Shown: piece after piece, positions 17,477 through 25,276 of the stretch
Layout of the letters: every line of letters begins with the position of its first letter
Numbering within the stretch: position 1 is the first letter of the stretch
Source of the DNA: Verrucomicrobium sp. BvORR034
GTDB lineage: Bacteria; Verrucomicrobiota; Verrucomicrobiia; Verrucomicrobiales; Verrucomicrobiaceae
Assembly (NCBI RefSeq): GCF_000739635.1
Contig: NZ_BATQ01000045.1
Coordinates: 16,608 to 80,607, forward strand
Length of the DNA stretch: 64,000 nucleotides
Direction of reading: 5' to 3'
Translations under genes and position numbers: made by a program
The notes under the pieces: generated by a model
The model's database searches: none
Told to the model about the DNA's origin: nothing
What the model saw: only the letters and a program-made list of their open reading frames with translations

Positions 17477-18135
17477 GTGGGTTTCTGGTTGGTGATGGCA
17501 GCTGGAGGCAGGGCCGATTGCAGCCCTGCTAGCGCCATGTCGATGCGTTGGGAAATGGCCTCATCACTGAAGACAGCGTTCTCCAGCCCCTCGAGAAGCG
17601 GTGCAGGTACGAGGTCAAACTTGGACATCACCGTGCCCACCACGAAGGGCATGGTGATGCTGCCAGCGATGAAGCCAATCAGCTGGGGCACAGCAATCGC
17701 CGGAAGCTGCCCCGCAGCCTGCGCAGCCATCATACGGGGCACCATGGTACCGATGATGCGGGGCTGGTTCTTGACGAAACCGTTGACCACCACCTGTTCG
17801 CCCGCCATCGCATCAGCCGCGAGCCGCATGAGGAGCTCGCGATGGTCTCGGGCCCAGCGGCCGAGGGCATTGAGTGCCGTTCGCAGGTTCTCCAAAGGGG
17901 AGGCGTCGGGCTGGGAGGTGTGCTCCAGCCTCGCCAGGATCTCATCGTAGGTGCGGCTGATGAGCGTCTCCAGAAACGCCTCCTTGTTCCCAAAATGGTA
18001 GTGGAACATCCCCAGGTTGACCCCGGCGTGGCTGGCCACCTGGCGGAGGCTGAGTTTGTGGCAGCCCGTCGTGGGGAGCAGTTCCCGAGCAGCGGCCAGG
18101 AGCTTCTCATCGACGTGGGAGGAAGGGCGGGGCAT
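17473..18135 (-). CDS. TetR-family regulator of the efflux operon (CecR-like)
   Basis: The 220-residue product from the ATG at 18135 has the TetR helix-turn-helix (KLSLRQVASHAGVNLGMFHY, residues about 24-45, HFGNKEAF following). A longer frame starts at 18225, but a 20-base palindrome with TATAAT boxes lies at 18141-18160, right before the ATG, so the longer start is unlikely. The gene overlaps the MFP gene by 4 bases. In E. coli, CecR (YbiH) controls ybhGFSR, the same set of functions, so autoregulation of the whole operon is a strong inference. Confidence 0.92.
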   Translation of the reverse strand: MPRPSSHVDEKLLAAARELLPTTGCHKLSLRQVASHAGVNLGMFHYHFGNKEAFLETLISRTYDEILARLEHTSQPDASPLENLRTALNALGRWARDHRELLMRLAADAMAGEQVVVNGFVKNQPRIIGTMVPRMMAAQAAGQLPAIAVPQLIGFIAGSITMPFVVGTVMSKFDLVPAPLLEGLENAVFSDEAISQRIDMALAGLQSALPPAAITNQKPT

Positions 18136-18140
18136 GGGGG

Positions 18141-18160
18141 AATTATACAAGTGTATAATT
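18141..18160 (-). promoter_or_regulatory. Palindromic operator/promoter of the TetR efflux operon
   Basis: Perfect 9-base arms, AATTATACA and TGTATAATT, are separated by 2 bases and end 5 bases before the TetR start codon. On the minus strand each arm contains a TATAAT-type -10 box. A repressor bound here would block RNA polymerase. If the proximal box is used the message would be nearly leaderless, consistent with the lack of a ribosome site. Confidence 0.75.
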
Positions 18161-18254
18161 ATACGCGCGACTAAAAAAATGAGTTTTTTTGCTGACGGCT
18201 GTTTAGGGGTCTGTTTTTTGAACAAGAGGACCCTGAAGTGGCACCCACTCCTTT

Positions 18255-18992
18255 ATGCGACTGCTTCCACTAGGCTGCGCATGTCTTCTGGCCATGAACG
18301 CAGGTTGTGATCCGGTGCTGCCCACCGCCAGTCAGGCGGCGGACGGGGAAGGGGGCTTTGCGGTGGAGAGGCGACGCATGGTGGAGGCCCAACTCCAGGC
18401 CCCGGACCGAGGCATCCGGCATGAAGGGGTGTTGAAGGCCATGCTAGAGGTGCCCCGGCATGAGTTCGTGCCTGCCAAGTTCAGATCTGACGCCTACGAT
18501 GACCGTCCCCTGCCCATTGGCCATGACCAGACGATCTCGCAGCCTTTTATCGTGGCCTTCATGACGGAGGCGCTGGATCCCAAGCCCACCCATCGCGTGC
18601 TGGAGATCGGTACCGGTTCCGGCTATCAGGCCGCGGTCCTGGCCCGGCTGGTCAAAGAGGTGTTCACGATCGAAATTGTGGAGCCGCTGGGTCGCCGGGC
18701 GGAAGCTGATCTGAAGCGTCTAGGGTATAACAATGTGCAGGTGCGCGTCGGCGACGGCTACGCCGGGTGGCCGGAGCATGCCCCTTTTGACACCATCATC
18801 GTCACCTGCGCGCCGGATCACGTGCCCCAGCCGCTCACCGACCAGCTCAAGGAAGGTGGTCGCCTCATCATCCCCGTGGGAGGGCAAGGCGCCCAGTCCC
18901 TGGTGCTGATTCGCAAGAAAGACGGCAAGCTGAAGCGGGAGCAAGTGATGGACGTGCGGTTCGTGCCTATGACGGGGAAGGCGGAGGAGTAG
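18255..18992 (+). CDS. pcm: Exported protein-L-isoaspartate O-methyltransferase
   Basis: The 245-residue protein has the full PCMT pattern: MVEAQLQAPDRGIRHEGVL, VPRHEFVP, YDDRPLPIGHDQTISQP, SAM motif VLEIGTGSGYQAAVLA and IVTCAPDHVPQPL. It repairs isoaspartyl residues using S-adenosylmethionine. The start is unusual: LPLGCACLLAMNAGC looks like a lipoprotein signal with lipid cysteine 18. Export would separate it from SAM, so either the signal-like segment is not used or the substrate supply is unclear. It stands alone, about 120 bases from the divergent TetR gene. Confidence 0.9.
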   Translation: MRLLPLGCACLLAMNAGCDPVLPTASQAADGEGGFAVERRRMVEAQLQAPDRGIRHEGVLKAMLEVPRHEFVPAKFRSDAYDDRPLPIGHDQTISQPFIVAFMTEALDPKPTHRVLEIGTGSGYQAAVLARLVKEVFTIEIVEPLGRRAEADLKRLGYNNVQVRVGDGYAGWPEHAPFDTIIVTCAPDHVPQPLTDQLKEGGRLIIPVGGQGAQSLVLIRKKDGKLKREQVMDVRFVPMTGKAEE

Positions 18993-19008
18993 TGACCTCC
19001 CGCCTCTA

Positions 19009-20349
19009 CTAGGCCTGCGCCCGCAAGACCCGCAGCATGTTTTGCCCTAGAACTGCTCGGATGTCGTCATCCTTGTGGCCCCGCATGACCAGCCCCAGGG
19101 TGAAGAGGGGCCAGTTGGTCCAGGCCAGGCTCTGCTCCGCCTCCAGGGTGGTTTGAAAGTCATCCTTGGGCCAGAGGTGCTCCCAGGAGGGGCCGGGGGT
19201 GCTGAGTGGGGAGCTGCCGTCCGCGCGACGTTTCACTTTGAGACGCTCCGCTTTGTCAAAACGTGAGAGGTACCCCACATCTGTTCCAATGGCCACATGG
19301 GTGGGGCCAAACTTTTTCAGCAGATGGTCGAGGTGATCCATCATTGCCACGATGTCCCCTTTGCCGCCCAGAAAGCGTGAGATGCAGCAGATGCCCACGA
19401 GCCCGTCCGTGTCGCAGATGGCCTGGATGACTTCATCCGGCTTGCCGCGGAAGTGTTTGTAAAGGCTGGCGCACGAGGTGTGACTGGCCACCATCGGCTT
19501 GGTGGAGGCTTTGGCTGCCTCCAGACTGGTTCTCCACCCGGAGTGGGCCACATCCACAATGACGCCAGCTCGGTTGAGTTCCGCCACCGCCTGATGTCCG
19601 AAGTCGCTGAGGCCGCCATTGTCGGGCTCGCCCGCGCCATCGCCCAACGGATTGCGGCGGTTGTAGGTGACGTGCATCATGCGCACCCCGAGTTGCTGGA
19701 AGATGCGCACAAGGCGGAGTTCATCACGGGTGCTCTCCCATGCACCCCGCAGAGGCACGCCGTTGGTGGTGAACAGGAGGCAGATTCCGCCAGCCTTTCG
19801 AGTGTTCTCCACGTCCTCTGCAGTCACCGCCTTAGTCACCTCCGGCTTCATGAGGTCCGTCTTCTGGGTGAACCGGGCCAGCCGCTTGATCAAGCGAAGG
19901 GGATCGTTGCCCTCCTCACCTGCATTCTGAAAGATGCAGGTCACCCCTGCCGCTCGGAAGGCCTCCATGAACTCCTTTCTTTCAGCAGGATCGGTGGCGC
20001 TCCGCGTCATGGACATCTCCTCACGCAGGTCCACCAGTTCTGCTGGGCTTGCCCCGGCCTCCACAGCGGCTTGAAATTTCTCCCCATCGATGGCGGCGCG
20101 TGGGGCAAATGCGTAGCTGTCCAGCACCAGCGATTGGTGATGGAGTTCCCATGCGCGGTCCATTTGAGCCTGCGTCGGCTTGAGCAGATTCAGGGCAGTT
20201 TCCCGGGCGCGATCAATCACGTCGTTCCCGGTTCGCCAGATACCTCCGGCTTCCTGAGCCCGGACATGAATGTTGAACAACGGGGCAGCAACAAGGGCCG
20301 AGGCGGTGTGAACGGTGCGACGAAGCAACTGACGGCGGGAGAGTGACAT
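19009..20349 (-). CDS. Tat-exported peptidase M19 (membrane dipeptidase) homologue with altered metal site
   Basis: The 446-residue product from the ATG at 20349 starts with a Tat-like signal (MSLSRRQLLRR). An upstream frame extension is not needed. The M19 fold is clear in GVRMMHVTYNRRN, VIVDVAHSGWRT, MVASHTSCASL and VAIGTDVGY. Two zinc histidines (in VAHSG and ASHTS) are present, but the first motif, normally DGHND, reads LDSYAFAP, and the usual glutamate block reads LLFTTNGVPL. So three of five expected ligands appear changed. The gene follows the amidohydrolase by 43 bases and is probably co-transcribed with it. Confidence 0.82.
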   Translation of the reverse strand: MSLSRRQLLRRTVHTASALVAAPLFNIHVRAQEAGGIWRTGNDVIDRARETALNLLKPTQAQMDRAWELHHQSLVLDSYAFAPRAAIDGEKFQAAVEAGASPAELVDLREEMSMTRSATDPAERKEFMEAFRAAGVTCIFQNAGEEGNDPLRLIKRLARFTQKTDLMKPEVTKAVTAEDVENTRKAGGICLLFTTNGVPLRGAWESTRDELRLVRIFQQLGVRMMHVTYNRRNPLGDGAGEPDNGGLSDFGHQAVAELNRAGVIVDVAHSGWRTSLEAAKASTKPMVASHTSCASLYKHFRGKPDEVIQAICDTDGLVGICCISRFLGGKGDIVAMMDHLDHLLKKFGPTHVAIGTDVGYLSRFDKAERLKVKRRADGSSPLSTPGPSWEHLWPKDDFQTTLEAEQSLAWTNWPLFTLGLVMRGHKDDDIRAVLGQNMLRVLRAQA

Positions 20350-20392
20350 GGGAGCAGAGGCGGACAAAGTGAGTGGAAGGGGGTTTTTGAAA

Positions 20393-22138
20393 CTAGGGGG
20401 CCTGATAGACCAGCTGACCAGCCAGCCAGGTCTTGAGTACCTTGGTTTGCGCCAGGTCATTGATCGGGCAGGTGAGGGGATCGCGATCCAGGAGAATCAT
20501 GTCCGCCTGTTTGCCGTTCTCAAGGGAGCCTGTTTGGGATTCAAGGAACAACAAACGCGCATTGTTGATCGTGTACATCTGGATGGCCTGCTCGCGGGTC
20601 AGGCATTCCTCGGGATGCATGGGTTCATCGAGGAATCGCGCCGTTCGGGTGACGGCGATCCACATGCCCAGCCAGGGGTTGTAGGGGTTCACGGAGCGGA
20701 AGGAGCCGATCTTCTGCATGTGGTCACTGCCGCCTCCCACAACACCGCCTGCGGCGAAGATGCTCTTGAGCGGCTGAAACCAGCGGGTGCGCTCCTGGCC
20801 GAACTGCCCCAGCAGGGTGCGGGAGTCCAGGTGCAGCCAGATGGGCTGGATATCCATCATCACTCCCAGTGCCGCAGCCCGGCGGACGGCTTCTTCACTC
20901 ATGAAGTTGCTGTGGGTGATGCAGGCCCGCGTGTTGCGAACCGGGTGCTCGGTGTTGACCTTTTCGTATGCATCCAGCAGCGTGTGAACCGCGCCATCGC
21001 CCACACTGTGGGCGGTGAATTGCAGCCCTGCGGCGGTCACCTTGTCCACCATCCTTTGCAGTGTCTCCGGCTGGATGTTCAGCGTGCCGCGGTAGGCGGG
21101 ATCAGAGATGCCGTACACCTGGCTGATGCCCCAGGGCTGGCGCATGTAGGCGCTGCCGGTGAGCATGCCGCCGTCCAGCCAGACCTTGGTGCCGATGATG
21201 CGGAGGCGGTCATCGCCTTTGCACAAGGGGTGGGCGATCACTTCATCAATGCCCTGCTCGATGGTGCGCCACATGCCGACGGTATTGAAGGTGTGCGAGC
21301 ACATGACGCGCAGGCTCAGCTCTCCCCGCTTCTTCATTTCCTCGTACCGGTCGAGCGACGCCCGGCCCGCGCCACGGTCTCCAATCGCGGTCAGCCCCAC
21401 GGAGTTGTAGTCCTGGAACAGGGCCCGCGTGCGTTCATAGACCTCGGCAGGGCTCGGGGACTTGACCTTCTGCTTCATTTTCACAAATCGCCCCATTTCA
21501 CGGAGCAGTCCGGTGGGTTCGCCCGTGATGGGGTCGATCTCCACCTTTCCAGGGCCCCCGTCCGTGATCTTGAAATCGCGAGTGATGCCGCTCAATTGGA
21601 GCGCCAGACTGTTAAGCATGCAGTCCGGTCCCGTGGAGAAGTTGACCGCGTGATTGGGCGCGGCCTGGTCCAGCTCTTGCCGGGTGGGGTAGCGCTGCTC
21701 CTTCAGCCGGGTGATGAAGACCTGCCGGACGTAGATCCACGAACCCTCCGGCGTGGCTTTGGCCCGGGCTGCGATGTAGCTGAGGACGTCCTGGATGGTC
21801 TCCATCACAGGGATCTCGTGGTCATACTCCGTGAGCGCGGCAGACGGGTGGACGTGGGAGTCCATGAGCCCGGGCATGACTGTCTTTCCGCCCAGGTCGA
21901 TCAGCTGGGTGCTGGATTCTTTGAGCGCGAGCACCTCTTGATTGCCGCCGCTGGCAAGGATGCGGCCGGTGGCATCCACGGCCAGCGCTTCCCGGATGCT
22001 GAATCCTGCATCGACCGTGAGGATCCTGCCATGGTGAAGGATGAGTGAGGGGGCCGTCGTCTGGCCCCAGCCGAGGCTGAAGGTGGATGACAGCAGCGTG
22101 GCGGCGAATGCCGTGCGCAGGATGGGAAGCGGACGCAT
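20393..22138 (-). CDS. Exported amidohydrolase (YtcJ-like, amidohydrolase_3)
   Basis: The 581-residue protein has a Sec signal (residues 1-25, ending FSLGWGQ). Amidohydrolase landmarks follow: ILHHGRILTVDAGF, GGKTVMPGLMDSHVHPSAA with the HxH metal pair, a later FTAHSVGDGAVHTLLDAY and VGGGSDHMQKIG. The C-terminal strand LLDRDPLTCP closes the composite beta domain. The substrate is unknown; family members hydrolyse N-substituted amides. The start codon lies in one arm of a 12-base-pair hairpin. Confidence 0.88.
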   Translation of the reverse strand: MRPLPILRTAFAATLLSSTFSLGWGQTTAPSLILHHGRILTVDAGFSIREALAVDATGRILASGGNQEVLALKESSTQLIDLGGKTVMPGLMDSHVHPSAALTEYDHEIPVMETIQDVLSYIAARAKATPEGSWIYVRQVFITRLKEQRYPTRQELDQAAPNHAVNFSTGPDCMLNSLALQLSGITRDFKITDGGPGKVEIDPITGEPTGLLREMGRFVKMKQKVKSPSPAEVYERTRALFQDYNSVGLTAIGDRGAGRASLDRYEEMKKRGELSLRVMCSHTFNTVGMWRTIEQGIDEVIAHPLCKGDDRLRIIGTKVWLDGGMLTGSAYMRQPWGISQVYGISDPAYRGTLNIQPETLQRMVDKVTAAGLQFTAHSVGDGAVHTLLDAYEKVNTEHPVRNTRACITHSNFMSEEAVRRAAALGVMMDIQPIWLHLDSRTLLGQFGQERTRWFQPLKSIFAAGGVVGGGSDHMQKIGSFRSVNPYNPWLGMWIAVTRTARFLDEPMHPEECLTREQAIQMYTINNARLLFLESQTGSLENGKQADMILLDRDPLTCPINDLAQTKVLKTWLAGQLVYQAP

Positions 22139-22176
22139 GCACGAACAAACGCGCTCACAGGCGCTGTTCGTGCATG
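22136..22176 (-). promoter_or_regulatory. Hairpin enclosing the amidohydrolase start codon
   Basis: Arms of 12 bases, CATGCACGAACA (22136-22147) and TGTTCGTGCATG (22165-22176), are perfectly complementary around 17 bases; an inner GCGC/GCGC pair can extend it. In the minus-strand mRNA the 3' arm ends with the ATG at 22138. It could be an operator, or an RNA structure that hides the start codon. Confidence 0.6.
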
Positions 22177-22227
22177 GTGTGGAGAATCAGTTCACGCGAC
22201 CGTTCCTCACCGGTAAAAACGGCGGGT

Positions 22228-22749
22228 TCAGGACTGCACGGATTCGTCGCTCTTGCCAGTGATCGTGCGGATGAGGTAGCGGCCGAAAAGAATGGTGCTG
22301 AAACTCATGCCCATGAGCAGCAGCGCGTCCTTGGCTAGCACGATTTCACGATTCTTGAAATCGTTCGCGACGGGGATCGCCGTGGCTACCATCACGGCCA
22401 GGCAGGCCAGCATGGCGAGTGCCGACTTGCCGCGAACGGAGCCGGATTGCCGCTTCCTGGCCTTCTCAATGTAAGCTGCTGCTTCGTCACCCACGATGCC
22501 ATGTTTGGCACCCAGCCACACACGGATTTCGAACTCCGGCGTCTGCAAGTCCACCTTGTTGTTCACCTGCTCTTGGATGGTCCATTGATGAGGGGCCGCC
22601 TTGGGGGCATTGGGATCGGTTTTGGTGTCCTCCTCCGGAAGCGGCGCGAAGAGGGGATCGATCTGTCGGTCCACGAACCAACGCGTCACTCCTTTGGCCA
22701 TCGCGAGGGCGATGAATGCCAAAGCTCCGAGGCCGAGAATGAGCATCAT
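22228..22749 (-). CDS. Membrane protein of unknown function, paralogue 1
   Basis: The 173-residue product has an N-terminal membrane segment (MMLILGLGALAFIALAMAKG), a linker, a soluble middle (HQWTIQEQVNNKVDLQTP, EIRVWLGAKHGIVGDEAAAY) and two C-terminal membrane segments, ending with RYLIRTITGKSDE. The same layout and motifs occur at 23335-23841. I do not recognise the family. Three membrane passes would put the WTIQE segment and the C-terminus on opposite sides. Confidence 0.75.
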   Translation of the reverse strand: MMLILGLGALAFIALAMAKGVTRWFVDRQIDPLFAPLPEEDTKTDPNAPKAAPHQWTIQEQVNNKVDLQTPEFEIRVWLGAKHGIVGDEAAAYIEKARKRQSGSVRGKSALAMLACLAVMVATAIPVANDFKNREIVLAKDALLLMGMSFSTILFGRYLIRTITGKSDESVQS

Positions 22750-22868
22750 ATGACTGAACTCCTAGCACAGAGCGTGCGAAATCCCAGAAGAAAGACGTCC
22801 TTCTCCCGGGGATTCCGCAGCCCGGTTGTGGCTCACTCTGATGTCTCACAACCGGCTCGCAGTCTGGG

Positions 22869-23299
22869 CTATTGCAACTCCGCCGTCACTGCCACCGTGG
22901 TCGCGGCCGGACCGCCGCCAGGGCTGGAGAGTTCCACCTTCGTGAAAGGGGAATCGGGTTGAAGTGAAACCGTAAACCAGCGCAGGCTCTTGTTCTTGAC
23001 CAGGCCATCCGCGAACTTGGAACCTGGCACCTTCACATCACCCACGTAGTCTGTAAAGACGATGCCATCACGAAGATCCACTTCGTCGACCTTGCCGTTT
23101 GCGTACGTCAGTTTCACGGTCATTGCTTCTTCGCTGCATAGCCCACCGGGATCTCCACACGCTGGGGGAGTGTGTTGGCGAAGGACTCGGGTGGCCCGCC
23201 TTTCAGCACGATGACATTGCCACCCAGCGAGCTCTTTTCCGGGTCCATGATGTCGAAGGGGATGCCCTCTACATTCACGATACCGAACTTTAGAAAGGG
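22869..23299 (-). pseudogene. Degraded fragment of a larger secreted protein (carbohydrate-binding-like C-terminal domain)
   Basis: Two adjacent frames carry parts of one domain seen at the C-terminus of large planctomycete and verrucomicrobial secreted proteins. Frame one (23120-23299) has no start, is preceded by TAG, and reads VEGIPFDIMDPEKSSLGGN, IVLKGGPP and LPQRVEIPVGYAAKKQ before a stop. Frame two starts 4 bases back (ATG at 23123): TVKLTYANGKVDEVDLRDG, FTDYVGDVKVPGSKFADGL, SLRWFTVSLQPDSPF. The stretch expected between them (a hydrophobic LHFL..GWG-type strand) is missing. So it looks truncated, internally deleted and frameshifted. The second half could still be read as an 84-residue protein. 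Confidence 0.6.
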
Positions 23300-23334
23300 C
23301 TAGGTGTCACCGGTTTGCTCTTGGCTCTGAGCTA

Positions 23335-23841
23335 TCAATCAACCGGCGCACTGGTGTTGCCGGTGATGAGACGTAGCAGACACTTGAGAAACCAGAAGGC
23401 ACAGATGCAAAAGACGGCAAGCAGTGCCAGCGTCCTCCCTCCTAGAAGCACCCCTCCCACTGCGGCGAAGGCGGTCGGAACGCCAGTGGCAACCATTCCC
23501 ACTCCGGAGATCAACATGCCGTAGAGTGCCCTCTCCCGCACCGCCAGTTTTCTCTTTCGCTGGGCGATGGCGAGCATGCGGTCAGCGTCTTTTCCGGAGA
23601 TGTAATGTTTTTCCTCCAACCACGCCCGCACTTCGTCCACCGGAGTGTTCCAGTGGATCTTGGACGTCACCAGCTCCTGAATGGTCCAGCTCTTGGACCC
23701 CGGGGGAGGGGAGGGGGGCTCATCCGTGGGTGACTCACGAAACTCAGGGGCCTCCGTGCGATGTGCGATCCACTTTGTCAGAAGATGGGCTGCTACCCCT
23801 GCGGCGGCCAGGGCAAAAATGATGAAGGGAAACGAGTCCAT
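23335..23841 (-). CDS. Membrane protein of unknown function, paralogue 2
   Basis: The 168-residue product shares the layout of the protein at 22228-22749: an N-terminal membrane segment (FPFIIFALAAAGVAAHLLTK), a proline-rich linker, KSWTIQELVTSKIHWNTP, DEVRAWLEEKHYISGKDADR, a basic helix, two C-terminal membrane segments and the ending KCLLRLITGNTSAP. The two copies are diverged but clearly related and lie on the same strand, separated by the degraded fragment. Function unknown. Confidence 0.75.
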   Translation of the reverse strand: MDSFPFIIFALAAAGVAAHLLTKWIAHRTEAPEFRESPTDEPPSPPPGSKSWTIQELVTSKIHWNTPVDEVRAWLEEKHYISGKDADRMLAIAQRKRKLAVRERALYGMLISGVGMVATGVPTAFAAVGGVLLGGRTLALLAVFCICAFWFLKCLLRLITGNTSAPVD

Positions 23842-24106
23842 GGAATCTGTTGCTCAGCTCGGTGTATGATGACTACAGTTGCAGGTTCATCGAGGCAGGT
23901 GGCACGACTTTTCCTGCTGTATTCGGTAGTTTGTGTCTGCCTTCGTGAGAGCGCGGAGGGCGCTATGTTCCAAAAGGACGACGTAGCTAGTTTAGGTCGT
24001 TCTTGTATAACAGATCGAGTGCTTGAGCGAGACTGATGGTTTCTTCGTTGACGGAAGCCTGCGTGAACATTCTGCTGGATTCAGCAATCACAGTCCCCAG
24101 ATTTCG

Positions 24107-24475
24107 ATGAGAGCAATCTTCGCCAAAATGTACTCCTTGTATCTCCTGATGTCGTTGATCACTTTGTCGCTAGCTATGGGCTACATCGTGACGCAGTCCG
24201 CCGGAAGATACCCCTGTCCCCACGTGGGAACTCAACCCCGAATGCTAGCCTTCTATCTGGTTCCTACATGTTTGGTCGTTTTTGGTGGGGCTAAGAGCAG
24301 GCTGCATGGCCTCGCTCGGGCGGCCTGGGTCGGGCTGTTGGTGGTTTTGATGGTTATGGATCAATTCAATTTCCTGGTTGAATATGAAACGTGGCTGTAT
24401 CGTGCTGGACCAAAATCAGGCACGCCTCCATGGAAGGTTTATCGTGAAGGTCGAACGATTTGGCAAGAGTGGTGA
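24107..24475 (+). CDS. Hypothetical small membrane protein
   Basis: The 122-residue product from the ATG at 24107 has three hydrophobic stretches (YLLMSLITLSLAMGYIV, LAFYLVPTCLVVFGG, WVGLLVVLMVMDQF). The frame also has an in-frame TTG upstream at 24023. The gene and the 265 bases before it are visibly AT-richer than the neighbourhood, which suggests acquired DNA. No family recognised. Confidence 0.5.
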   Translation: MRAIFAKMYSLYLLMSLITLSLAMGYIVTQSAGRYPCPHVGTQPRMLAFYLVPTCLVVFGGAKSRLHGLARAAWVGLLVVLMVMDQFNFLVEYETWLYRAGPKSGTPPWKVYREGRTIWQEW

Positions 24476-24497
24476 GATCCGGTAGCCCCTTGCACGT

Positions 24498-25172
24498 CTA
24501 CGGAACAATCTCCCGCCACTCCCCCGGCCGAAAATCCGGCGGCAGCGCCAGTGATCCAATGCTTTCGCGGTGCAAGGAAACGACACGATTGCTCACCCGG
24601 TGAAACATGCGCTTGATCTGGTGATAGCGTCCTTCATGCAGGGTAACTCTCGCCAGCCGCTCTCCGAGGATCTCCAGCTCTGCCGGCAGGGTGGTCAGGT
24701 CTTCGGTGTGAAAATAGAAGCCTCTGGCAAACAGCTCCACGGCCTCGGGCGCGATGGGTTCGGCGGTTCCGACCAGATAGACCTTGGCCACCTTTTCATC
24801 CGGCTCAGTAAGGCGTTTCGACCAGCGTCCGTCATTGGTCAGCAGCAGCAGGCCTGAGGAGCTGCGGTCCAGTCGACCGGCAATGTGAAGGGTTTCCCTC
24901 GCGGGATGGTCGATCAACTCCAGGACCGTCGGATGCTGGGGATCGCTGGTGGCGCTGAGGTAGCCCACCGGTTTATGCAGCATGATGTACAGGGCCTGCT
25001 CGCCCTGTTGAACCAGGGTGTCATCGAGCCAGACAGTGGAAAAGCGATCCACCTCATGTTGCCCATCCGTCACCACCCGATCATCCACCTTCACCTTTTT
25101 CCCCGCAATGGCCTGCATCGCGGCCGTCCTCCCCATGCCCTTGTGCTTGGCAATCAGTCGGGAGAGGAACAT
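24498..25172 (-). CDS. rsuA: RsuA/RluB-family pseudouridine synthase
   Basis: The 224-residue enzyme has an N-terminal S4 RNA-binding domain (LSRLIAKHKGMGRTAAMQAI) and the catalytic block AGRLDRSSSGLLLLTNDG with its aspartate. VTLHEGRYHQIKRMF and VVSLHRESIGSLAL complete the family. Size and the lack of an extended tail fit RsuA (16S rRNA U516) better than RluB, but the target is inference. Confidence 0.88.
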   Translation of the reverse strand: MFLSRLIAKHKGMGRTAAMQAIAGKKVKVDDRVVTDGQHEVDRFSTVWLDDTLVQQGEQALYIMLHKPVGYLSATSDPQHPTVLELIDHPARETLHIAGRLDRSSSGLLLLTNDGRWSKRLTEPDEKVAKVYLVGTAEPIAPEAVELFARGFYFHTEDLTTLPAELEILGERLARVTLHEGRYHQIKRMFHRVSNRVVSLHRESIGSLALPPDFRPGEWREIVP

Positions 25173-25183
25173 GAAAGGGGGAG

Positions 25184-25276
25184 GTTAGGAGTTAGGGGTT
25201 ATGAGTTAAGAGGGGCTGTAGTTGAGCGTAGCACATGGGGCGGCCAGCTCATAACGTCTAACCCTTAACGCCTAAC
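25184..25276. repeat. GTTANNN inverted heptamer pair C
   Basis: The left arm (25184-25211) is GTTAGGA, GTTAGGG, GTTATGA, GTTAAGA. The right arm (25249-25276), in opposite orientation, is TCATAAC, GTCTAAC, CCTTAAC, GCCTAAC. A 37-base unique spacer lies between. The element fills the gap between rsuA and the phosphatase gene, and the phosphatase TAG stop (25272-25274) lies in the last unit. Confidence 0.85.

Noticed and set aside
18136..18225. 30-residue extension of the TetR regulator
   Set aside because: The extension would run through the palindromic operator and TATAAT boxes; the HTH needs only the shorter form.
20348..22048. 566-codon open frame on the plus strand
   Set aside because: It lies antisense to the amidohydrolase, whose signal peptide and motifs are clear. 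Long antisense frames are common in GC-rich coding DNA.
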